A DNA stretch of 41,169 nucleotides from the NCBI GenBank assembly GCA_003164495.1, contig PLTN01000032.1, positions 20,038 through 61,206 of the forward strand, given 5' to 3'. The notes beneath the pieces are model-generated. The model saw only the letters and a program-made list of their open reading frames with translations. It was not told where the DNA came from and ran no database searches. How positions within the stretch are numbered: the first letter of the stretch is position 1; each line of letters starts with the position of its first letter. Positions 34,322 to 41,169 of this stretch are shown here, in pieces. Position numbers and translations under genes: made by a program. Origin of the DNA: Vulcanimicrobiota bacterium. GTDB taxonomy: Bacteria > Vulcanimicrobiota > Vulcanimicrobiia > Vulcanimicrobiales > Vulcanimicrobiaceae.

Positions 34322-36274
34322 ATGCAAGATTATCCTCTGTTGTTTCTTGTTTGGCTGCTGCCGCTGTTTGGGGCGGTGATACTTTGGGCGTTCGGGCCGC
34401 AGCTCAAGAGCATGGCCGGGCCGATCGGTTCGGCGCTGATCGGCGTCTCGTTCATCGCGGCGCTGGCGTCGTGGAACGACGCGACGGCCGGGGCCGGCGC
34501 ACACCAGTTCCTCTTTTCCTGGTTGCCGCAATTCACGTTCGGCCTGCAGTGGGATCGGATCTCGCTCGTCTGGACGATGATCATCACCGGTGTCGGATTC
34601 CTGATCCACGTCTACTCGATCGGCTACCTCGCCGGCGACAAAGCGTTCGCGCGGTTCTTCGCCTACCTGAATTTCTTCATCTTCGCAATGCTGACGCTGG
34701 TGCTCTCCGACAACTTCGTCGGCTTGCTCGTCGGCTGGGGCCTGGTCGGCCTCGCGTCCTACTTGCTGATCGGCTATTACTCCGAGAAGCCGTCGGCGGT
34801 GGCCGCGGCACGGAAGGCGTTCGTCGTCAACGTCGTCGGCGACATCGGCATCCTGTACGCGGTGTTCGTGATCGTCTCGAAGATTGGTGCGATCGGCTAC
34901 GGCGACGTGTTCTCGCACGTTTCCAAGTTTTCGCCGGGTGAACTCTTCGCGGTCTGCCTCGGGCTGTTCATCGGCTGCGCGGCCAAGTCGGCGCAAGTCC
35001 CGCTGCACACCTGGTTGCCCGACGCCATGGAAGGCCCGACGCCCGTCTCCGCCCTGATCCACGCCGCGACGATGGTCACGGCCGGCGTCTATCTGATCGC
35101 GCGCTGCGCGCCCTTGTGGAACGCCTCGAGCGATGCGCGCGTGCTGGTCGGTTCGATCGGCGCGTTGACCGCGATCACCGGCGCGATCCTCGGTTGCGCG
35201 CAGTGGGACATCAAACGGATCCTGGCCTACTCGACGATGTCGCAGATCGGCTACATGATCATGGGGGTCGGCGTCGGCGCGTACGACGCGGGCATCCTGC
35301 ACTTCCTCACGCACGCGTTTTTCAAGGCCCAGCTCTTCTTGGGCGCCGGCATCGTCATCCACAACCTGGCCAACGAACAGGACGTGCGCTTGATGGGCGG
35401 CTTGCGCAAGCAGATGCCGTTCGCGTTCGCGGCGATGACGCTCGGCGTGCTGTCGATCTGCGGTATTCCCGGCTTCAGCGGGTTCTTCAGTAAGGACGCC
35501 GTGCTGAGCGAAACGCTGGCTCACGGTCATCCGATCATGTGGGCGGTCGGCGTGCTCACGGCCGGCATCACCGCGTACTACATGTTCCGGATGCTCTTCG
35601 TCACGTTCCTCGGCACCTACCGTGGGCACGTCGATCCGAGCGAGCTCGGTCTGCGTCATCCCGAACTCGCCGGCACCACAGCCGCGCACCACGAAGACGA
35701 CGACCACGGGCACGCGCTTCACGCACCGGCGTGGCTCATGAGCGCACCGGTCGCGCTCTTGATGATCCCGACCGTATTGATCGGCTGGCTCGATTTCGGC
35801 GGCGAAAATAGTCCGTGGGGCCAGTTCTTCGCGCCGGTCTTCGGGCATTTCGAAGCCCCCGCCGGCGTTCCGCCCGACGTGCTGACGAGCCTGATCGTTC
35901 TCGTGCTGATCGCGGCCGGCATCACGGTAGCGTACATGCGCTACGGCAATCCGAGTGCGCTACTCGACGCCGTTCCGCGCCTGCGCGCTGAAACCGTGCG
36001 CATGCCGGGCGCGCTGAGCAACGCGTTCTACTTCGACGCCGCGATCGACGCGCTGTTCGTGCGGCCGACGATCGTCCTCGGCAAGTTCTTCTCGAGCGTC
36101 GTCGATCCGCGCGTCATCGATGCCGGCGTGCGCGAGGCGAGCATCTCCGCGTCGTGGCTCGGCCATCTGTGTCGCAGCTTCCAAACCGGCCTCGTCCGCG
36201 CGTACGCGCTGGCGCTGGCGTTCGGCGCGGCATGCTTTGCGATCTACTACGTCGTGATCGGAGCGGGCAAGTGA
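34322..36274 (+). CDS. nuoL: NADH-quinone oxidoreductase subunit L, lacking the conserved TM5 glutamate
   Basis: ATG 34322 gives 650 residues, the distal antiporter-like proton-pumping subunit. Family blocks are intact: NVVGDIG with Asp174, AKSAQVPLHTWLPDAMEGPTPVSALIHAATMVTAG with the TM7 lysine (Lys222), and the long C-terminal lateral-helix region. The TM5 block reads GWGLVGLASYLLIG (138-151), where relatives have GWE; the key glutamate (Glu144 in E. coli NuoL) is Gly140, encoded by GGC at 34739-34741. A His/Asp-rich insert lies around 458-470. The frame upstream of 34322 is antisense-like and was not used. Confidence 0.94.
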   Translation: MQDYPLLFLVWLLPLFGAVILWAFGPQLKSMAGPIGSALIGVSFIAALASWNDATAGAGAHQFLFSWLPQFTFGLQWDRISLVWTMIITGVGFLIHVYSIGYLAGDKAFARFFAYLNFFIFAMLTLVLSDNFVGLLVGWGLVGLASYLLIGYYSEKPSAVAAARKAFVVNVVGDIGILYAVFVIVSKIGAIGYGDVFSHVSKFSPGELFAVCLGLFIGCAAKSAQVPLHTWLPDAMEGPTPVSALIHAATMVTAGVYLIARCAPLWNASSDARVLVGSIGALTAITGAILGCAQWDIKRILAYSTMSQIGYMIMGVGVGAYDAGILHFLTHAFFKAQLFLGAGIVIHNLANEQDVRLMGGLRKQMPFAFAAMTLGVLSICGIPGFSGFFSKDAVLSETLAHGHPIMWAVGVLTAGITAYYMFRMLFVTFLGTYRGHVDPSELGLRHPELAGTTAAHHEDDDHGHALHAPAWLMSAPVALLMIPTVLIGWLDFGGENSPWGQFFAPVFGHFEAPAGVPPDVLTSLIVLVLIAAGITVAYMRYGNPSALLDAVPRLRAETVRMPGALSNAFYFDAAIDALFVRPTIVLGKFFSSVVDPRVIDAGVREASISASWLGHLCRSFQTGLVRAYALALAFGAACFAIYYVVIGAGK

Positions 36275-37737
36275 CCGTCACCGTTTTGGTGCTCGGCCCG
36301 ATCATCATCGGGCTCATCCTCTACGCGTTGCCGAAGGGCGCCGGCGGTTTGGCGCGCGGTATCGGCGTGGCCGTGGCCGCCCTGACGTTTCTGCTGATCG
36401 CCTTCAAACGCGATGCTCCGGACGCATCGCTGCCCTGGCTCTCGCGGCCGTTCACCGCCGCGTTCCACCTCGGCTACGGACCGATCTCGTATTGGGTCGT
36501 GCTGTTGCTGGCGGCCATCACGTTCAGCGGCCTCGTCGCGTTGCGCATTCCGCGCGAGCGCGAGTTCACGGCGCAAATGCTGATCTTGCAAGGATCGATG
36601 ACCGGCGTGTTCTTGGCCAAGGACATGCTGCTGTTCGCGCTCTTCTGGGACCTGATGCTGATCCCGGTGTTCTTGATGATGCTCGGCTGGGGCACGCCGG
36701 CGCGCGGTCCGCGCTCGCACGGCACCGCTGCCTGGCGCTACCTGATCTATAACGTCTGCGGCGGTTTGACGCTGCTGCTGGCGACGGCGGCCTTCGGCAT
36801 CGTTAACGGTTCGACCGACGTCATCGGCGCGCACGCGGCGATCAGCGTCGGATACGTGTGGGGGCCGTGGATCTTTGCCGGTTTCGCGTTCGCCTTCTTG
36901 ATCAAGACGCCGGTGTGGCCGCTGCACACGTGGATGCCCGACACCTATGCCGAGCTGCCGCCGCCGGTGGTCGCTTCGGTCAGCGCGATCCAATCGAAGG
37001 CCGGGTTGTACGGTTTCATCGCCATCGGCTTGCCGTTCTTGAGCGAGCAAATGCATGCAGCGGCACCGCTGATGTTCGCGCTCGGGCTCGTGGGGCTGCT
37101 TTACGGCGCGTTCATCGCGTTCACCGAGGACGATGCCAAGCGCGTGATGGCATACAGCTCGCTCTCGCACTTGGGTCTGATCCTCATCGCGATCTTCAGC
37201 TTCAACCCGATCGCGCTGGCGGGCGCCGCGGTGTATATCATCGCGCACGGCCTCTTCAGTGCGAGCGGTTTCCTCACGCTGGGCTTCGTCGAAGAACGCG
37301 AGGAGACGCGCAGCCTCGCGCACCTCGGCGGCCTCGCTGCCGACAACCCGCGCTTGAGCGGTGCGCTGATGATCAGCGCGCTCGCCGCCCTGGGTTTGCC
37401 GGGTCTGGCGGGTTTCGCCGGCGAGCTGCTGATCCTGACCGGCGTCTACTCGGCCGGCTTCTGGTGGGTCGCGATGATCGCGCTGATCCCGATCGTGATC
37501 GCGGCGGGCTATATGCTGCGGTTGTTCCAAACCATCATGCACGGGCCCAAGCGGGCCGATTTGCCCGAACGCCACGATCTCACGTGGAACGAAGGCTTTG
37601 CGCTGGTTCCGCTCGTGCTGGGACTGCTGTTGCTCGGAATCAATCCGCACGCGGTCGCCGCGTTTGCGAGCGACGCCGGCAACGCGGCCGCCGTTTCGCT
37701 GGAGAATGGAGTGAACGTTGTTGCCCGTAGCCGCTAA
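36271..37737 (+). CDS. nuoM: NADH-quinone oxidoreductase subunit M
   Basis: GTG 36271 overlaps the nuoL stop and gives 488 residues. It is an antiporter-like pump subunit with about 14 helices. The TM7 lysine is present (Lys212 in IKTPVWPLHTWMPD) and a TM8 lysine too (Lys243 in QSKAGLYG). At the TM5 position, relatives usually have Glu before a MLIP block; here it is Asp127 (FWDLMLIP), a conservative change. It overlaps nuoN by 20 nt. Confidence 0.95.
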   Translation: MTVTVLVLGPIIIGLILYALPKGAGGLARGIGVAVAALTFLLIAFKRDAPDASLPWLSRPFTAAFHLGYGPISYWVVLLLAAITFSGLVALRIPREREFTAQMLILQGSMTGVFLAKDMLLFALFWDLMLIPVFLMMLGWGTPARGPRSHGTAAWRYLIYNVCGGLTLLLATAAFGIVNGSTDVIGAHAAISVGYVWGPWIFAGFAFAFLIKTPVWPLHTWMPDTYAELPPPVVASVSAIQSKAGLYGFIAIGLPFLSEQMHAAAPLMFALGLVGLLYGAFIAFTEDDAKRVMAYSSLSHLGLILIAIFSFNPIALAGAAVYIIAHGLFSASGFLTLGFVEEREETRSLAHLGGLAADNPRLSGALMISALAALGLPGLAGFAGELLILTGVYSAGFWWVAMIALIPIVIAAGYMLRLFQTIMHGPKRADLPERHDLTWNEGFALVPLVLGLLLLGINPHAVAAFASDAGNAAAVSLENGVNVVARSR

Positions 37738-39154
37738 TTTCGCGACGGCGGCCGACATCAGCGCGCTGTTGCCGGCGTCGATCGTCGCGCTGACGGCGCT
37801 GGTCGCGCTGTTCTTCGATCTGATCGTCCCGAAGGCAACGCGCCGCCCGCTGGCGATCGCGGTCGCCGCGATCGGTCTGATCGCCGCCGGGATCATCCTG
37901 GCGATGCAGTACCCGACCACCTACTTCGCGTTCGGCGGGGCGTTCTTGCAGGGCGGCTACAGCACGGTGTTCTCGGAGATCATCGTGATCGCGACGCTCG
38001 CCACGCTCACGTTGGGCCTCGGCGTCGGCCGCGACGATCAAGTCGCCGGTTCGACCGCGCTGATTCTGTGGAGTGCCAGCGGCGCGATGCTGATGACCGG
38101 CGCCGGCAACCTGATGACGATCTTTCTGGGGCTCGAGCTGCTCTCGCTCGGACTGTACTGTCTGTGCGCGATCTCGGTGCGCGCGACCGCGCGTGAGTCG
38201 GCGCTTAAGTACCTCATCCTCTCGTCGATGGCGTCGGGCTTCTTGCTCTTCGGGATGGCGCTGCTCTTTGGTGCCAGCGGGTCGGTGGCGCTCTCGGCGC
38301 TGGCGGCAGCGAAGCCCAGCCTGCTGCTGTTCCTCGGTGCGGGCTTGTTTCTGATCGGGATCGCGTTCAAGTTGAGCCTCGTGCCGTTCCACGTGTGGGC
38401 GCCCGACGTCTTCGAAGGCGCACCGCTCTCGGTCAGCGCGTTCATGTCGGTGGTCACCAAGGCCGGCGCGCTCGCCGTGCTGGGACGCTTCGCTTACGCC
38501 GCGATCGGGCCGGAGAGCGCGACCGCGATCCTCATTCCGGTGTGGACCGTCGCGGCGCTCTCGATGCTGGTCGGTAATCTGGCGGCGTTGTCGCAGACCG
38601 ATATGAAGCGGCTCTTGGCGTACAGCGGTATCGCGCAGGTGGCCTACATCGTGGCCGCGTTCGCCGGACAGACCGCGATCGGCGTGCGTTACGCGATCTT
38701 CTATCTCGCCGCGTATACGTTCATGAACCTCGGCGCGTTCGCCGTGGTCGCGTTGATGTCGCGCGACGCCGATGCCGTGGTCGGTGTCGGCCGCTTCGCC
38801 GGCCTCGCCTATCGCCGGCCGTGGCTGGCGGCGCTGATGACGTTCTTCTTGCTCGGTCTCGCAGGTTTGCCGCCGACGGCCGGCTTCACCGGGAAGATCC
38901 TGATCCTCGCGGCGACGATCAGCGGCGGTTACGCGTGGCTCGGCGGCGTGTTGATCCTCGGAACGGCGATCTCGATCTACGTGTACTTCAAGATCGTGCG
39001 CGCGATGTTCACGCGCGTGGACGAAGCGCACGTGCGCGACGAACGTTCGCCGAACGGGCTGCCGTGGATTACGGTCGCCGTGTGCGCTGCCGCGGTGTTC
39101 GTGCTCGGCCTCTATCCGTTCACGCCCTCGAACGTGCTCCCACTAGTCCACTAG
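37718..39154 (+). CDS. nuoN: NADH-quinone oxidoreductase subunit N
   Basis: TTG 37718, with GGAG 6 nt upstream, gives 478 residues. The third antiporter-like subunit keeps its TM5 glutamate (LGLELLSLGLY) and lysines (SALKYLILSS and FKLSLVPFHVWAPD), unlike NuoL. The stop codon TAG is the first triplet of double-hairpin repeat copy B, which probably marks the 3' end of the nuo operon. Confidence 0.95.
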   Translation: MLPVAANFATAADISALLPASIVALTALVALFFDLIVPKATRRPLAIAVAAIGLIAAGIILAMQYPTTYFAFGGAFLQGGYSTVFSEIIVIATLATLTLGLGVGRDDQVAGSTALILWSASGAMLMTGAGNLMTIFLGLELLSLGLYCLCAISVRATARESALKYLILSSMASGFLLFGMALLFGASGSVALSALAAAKPSLLLFLGAGLFLIGIAFKLSLVPFHVWAPDVFEGAPLSVSAFMSVVTKAGALAVLGRFAYAAIGPESATAILIPVWTVAALSMLVGNLAALSQTDMKRLLAYSGIAQVAYIVAAFAGQTAIGVRYAIFYLAAYTFMNLGAFAVVALMSRDADAVVGVGRFAGLAYRRPWLAALMTFFLLGLAGLPPTAGFTGKILILAATISGGYAWLGGVLILGTAISIYVYFKIVRAMFTRVDEAHVRDERSPNGLPWITVAVCAAAVFVLGLYPFTPSNVLPLVH

Positions 39155-39204
39155 TGGATTCGCCTTCAGCGAATCCGTCGCGTTTGGGCTTCGCCCAAGC
39201 CGCC
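39152..39204. repeat. 53-bp double-hairpin repeat, copy B
   Basis: Same length and layout as copy A at 9792. Stem GGATTCGC/GCGAATCC then TTGGGC/GCCCAA. It also lies between convergent genes (nuoN and a diguanylate cyclase) and also begins with the upstream gene's TAG stop codon. Confidence 0.85.
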
Positions 39205-39213
39205 TAGCGGAAT

Positions 39214-40620
39214 TTAGAAGGGGGCATCGTCGTAGGCGCTCCCGATCGGCGCGCTTTCGGGTGAACGCCAGGTCGCCACGCGATTGCGGCCGGCGTTCTT
39301 CGCATCGTAGAGGGCTGCGTCGGCTTGGCGCAGGAGCGCCTCACCCGTGCTGCCCGGCAAGCGGGCGGCGACGCCGACGCTGACGGAGAGCAGGCCGCCG
39401 TTCGGGCTCGGAATACCCGCCTCGAGCACGGCGCTGCGAATGCGCTCGCCGACGCCGGCAGCGCCCGCGAGCGTCGTATCCTCGAGGATCACGACGAACT
39501 CTTCACCGCCGTAGCGCGCGGCGAAATCGCCGCTGCGTTCGACCGATTCCGCGATCGCCTCCGCGATGCGGCGCAACGCGATGTCGCCCGCTTGGTGGCC
39601 GAACGCGTCGTTGTAGTTTTTGAAGTGATCGATGTCGATGATCGCAACGCCGATCGGGCTCGAACGGCGGATTGCCGACCCGAATGCACGGGCGAACTCC
39701 TCATCGAAGCGGCGCCGGTTCGGCAAGCCGGTAAGGGTGTCGGTGTGGGCTTCCCCCTCGAGCACCTCGGCGCGTTCGATCAGGTCGGTGTAGATGTGCG
39801 CCGCCTGAACGAGCAGCACCGCCAATATCGCGCTCGTTGCCAAGAGCGCCACGGCGCGCGAACTATACCAGGCGATCGTGAACGGCGCCCCGCTGATCAA
39901 CGTCAGGTACATCTCGACGATCACACCGAACGCAACGATGCCCATCCACAAGTCCAGGACGCTGGCGCGCTTGCGCGAGCGGAAAGTTTCGATCACCGAG
40001 GCCGCCGCGAGCAGCACCACGATCGGAACCATGAACGAGGCCAGTGCCGGGGCCCAACTGCCGTCGTCGAGCGTGAGCGACGGCGCCGGGAGCCAGATCG
40101 CCAATGGGGTCAGCACGATGTATGAAAGCGTCAGCCCCGCGATCACGAGGCGTCCGCGGACGGCGGCCGTCGGGTCGCTGCGTTCGCCTAAGCGCAGCCA
40201 TTGGTAGGCCAGGAGCCCGATGAGCAATGCGGCGTGCCACAGGAACCAGAGATACCCGTGGGCGCTCGGGCTCGCGTGCAGCGCGTCGGCGAGGCCGGGG
40301 AACATGCCGTGGTAGAGCAAGGCGTACGGCACCATCGTCGCCGCGGCGTAGGCGAAGCCGGCGCCCAGAACCGCCGTCGGCACCGACCTCACCGCGCGGG
40401 CTTGTACGAGCAGCAGCAGCGCCGTGATTGCCGCTGCCATGATGGAGGCGGCGAGGAGCATCGCAAAGAGCGGATAGGATACGCCGAGTGCGATCGTCGC
40501 GACCGGCGTAATGAGCAGCGATACAACGACGAGACTGAGGCCATAGCGCGTGATGCGGCGGAATTCGCCGTTTGCGCTGGTCCGTTCGATTACATCCACT
40601 GTGTCGAGGGATGTCTTCAC
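39214..40620 (-). CDS. Membrane-bound diguanylate cyclase (MASE4-like sensor + GGDEF)
   Basis: 468 residues from GTG 40620, with GAAGG about 8 nt upstream. About seven to eight membrane helices occupy 25-275; the WFLWHA...LLAYQW block is reminiscent of MASE4 integral-membrane sensors. The GGDEF domain (about 290-460) has an intact active site GGEEF (371-375) and an RxxD inhibitory site RSGD (362-365) five residues before it, so product feedback inhibition is expected. It makes c-di-GMP from two GTP. It is convergent with nuoN. Confidence 0.92.
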   Translation of the reverse strand: MKTSLDTVDVIERTSANGEFRRITRYGLSLVVVSLLITPVATIALGVSYPLFAMLLAASIMAAAITALLLLVQARAVRSVPTAVLGAGFAYAAATMVPYALLYHGMFPGLADALHASPSAHGYLWFLWHAALLIGLLAYQWLRLGERSDPTAAVRGRLVIAGLTLSYIVLTPLAIWLPAPSLTLDDGSWAPALASFMVPIVVLLAAASVIETFRSRKRASVLDLWMGIVAFGVIVEMYLTLISGAPFTIAWYSSRAVALLATSAILAVLLVQAAHIYTDLIERAEVLEGEAHTDTLTGLPNRRRFDEEFARAFGSAIRRSSPIGVAIIDIDHFKNYNDAFGHQAGDIALRRIAEAIAESVERSGDFAARYGGEEFVVILEDTTLAGAAGVGERIRSAVLEAGIPSPNGGLLSVSVGVAARLPGSTGEALLRQADAALYDAKNAGRNRVATWRSPESAPIGSAYDDAPF

Positions 40621-40656
40621 ACTCTAGCCTTCGGCAGAAAGCAAGCGCTCACTAGT

Positions 40657-40697
40657 AAAAATGAAAAGAAGTGAGGCAGCCCCCGAGCCACCTCACT
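40657..40697 (-). terminator. Intrinsic terminator of fumC
   Basis: On the minus strand, AGTGAGG (40697-40691) and CCTCACT (40676-40670) form a 7-bp stem with a 14-nt loop, followed by a T-rich run (TTCTTTTCATTTTT). It lies about 55 bp past the fumC stop. The plus-strand reading has only a GCTTTT run, so it is mainly a minus-strand terminator. Confidence 0.8.
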
Positions 40698-40751
40698 GCT
40701 TTTGTATCGTTCCTGTAATGCTCGCGTTACGAATGTGTAACGCCCGGCGGA

Positions 40752-41169
40752 TTACGGATGCGTCATATCCGCCGGGACGACGAACTTGTCGAAGTCATCC
40801 GAGCTGACGTAGCCGAGTTCGAGCGCCGTTTCCTTGAGATTTTTGTTCTCGTGGTTGGCTTTTTTGGCGATTTCCGCGGCCTTGTCGTAGCCGATGTGCG
40901 GCGCGAGTGCCGTCACCAGCATCAGCGACTCTTTGAGATAGCGCGCGATCACGGGCTCGTTCGGGATCAGGTCTTCGACCAAGTGTTCGCGGAACGAACG
41001 GCACGTGTCGCGGATCAGCGTCGTCGACTGCAGAAAGTTGAGGATCATGACCGGGTTGAACACGTTGAGCTCGAAGTTGCCCTGCGAGCCGGCGAACGAG
41101 ATCGCGAGGTCGTTTCCGAATACTTGCACGGCGACCATGGTCATCGCCTCGCACTGCGTGGGGTTGACC
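40752..41169 (-). CDS. fumC: Class II fumarate hydratase, C-terminal part (gene continues beyond window)
   Basis: 139 residues are visible, entering from the window edge. They begin with [13 protein letters not shown], which is diagnostic of FumC (aspartase has VNPVIPE here). [38 protein letters not shown] and the C-terminal [15 protein letters not shown] block follow. The enzyme interconverts fumarate and malate in the TCA cycle and is oxygen-stable, lacking an Fe-S cluster. The catalytic-serine loop lies just outside the window. The stop TAA is at 40752-40754. Confidence 0.95.
   Translation of the reverse strand, partial: VNPTQCEAMTMVAVQVFGNDLAISFAGSQGNFELNVFNPVMILNFLQSTTLIRDTCRSFREHLVEDLIPNEPVIARYLKESLMLVTALAPHIGYDKAAEIAKKANHENKNLKETALELGYVSSDDFDKFVVPADMTHP

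Noticed and set aside
34034-35848. 604-residue minus-strand frame over nuoK-nuoL
   Set aside because: Antisense shadow with no recognisable domain, opposite conserved membrane subunits.

Overview
The window is GC-rich, densely coded DNA from a Gram-negative (diderm) bacterium. The diderm call rests on a TonB-dependent receptor, a beta-barrel porin-like protein, several lipoproteins with lipoboxes and type IV pilin-like proteins. Many genes start with GTG or TTG. The mixture (two-headed dynamin, minor pilins, a B12 uptake locus and a 14-gene nuo operon) would fit an under-sampled phylum such as Candidatus Eremiobacterota (WPS-2). That placement is inference, because no rRNA or marker phylogeny is available here.

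Layout, left to right. (1) 1-4802: a partial two-headed bacterial dynamin and a phosphomannomutase/phosphoglucomutase on the minus strand, divergent from a D-2-hydroxyacid dehydrogenase. (2) 4833-9794: four pilin-like genes on the plus strand (FimT/GspH-, PilW/GspJ-, PilV/GspI- and PilX-like). They are interrupted by a minus-strand CAP-domain lipoprotein and a 188-bp inverted-repeat element. (3) 9829-15169: an alpha/beta hydrolase and a 1430-residue PAS-PAS-(GAF-like)x4-GGDEF-EAL protein, minus strand. (4) 15495-17511: a small secreted protein, then a porin-like gene with a visible promoter, a structured leader and a strong intrinsic terminator. (5) 17524-22334: a vitamin B12 uptake locus. btuC and btuD converge on a TonB receptor that carries an upstream cobalamin riboswitch, and btuF is divergent. 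(6) 22298-24535: HflX GTPase, a trypsin-like lipoprotein protease and a small minus-strand lipoprotein. (7) 24540-39154: complete nuoA-nuoN (complex I) in canonical order, with repeat hairpins in the D/E and E/F gaps. (8) 39214-41169: a MASE4-like diguanylate cyclase and the 3' end of fumC, minus strand.

Functionally, nuo encodes a proton-pumping NADH:quinone oxidoreductase, and fumarase supplies the TCA cycle. The B12 genes form an import path from receptor to periplasmic binding protein to ABC transporter. The diguanylate cyclase and the EAL protein are opposing candidates for c-di-GMP turnover, which commonly controls type IV pili.

No single gene cassette looks like an entirely new system. 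The points most worth checking are: a NuoL whose conserved TM5 glutamate is glycine; three families of palindromic intergenic repeats, with compensatory base-pair changes between copies; the two-headed dynamin with a degenerate second G3 motif; and the four tandem GAF-like repeats in the EAL protein. No rRNA, tRNA, CRISPR array, insertion sequence or phage gene was seen.
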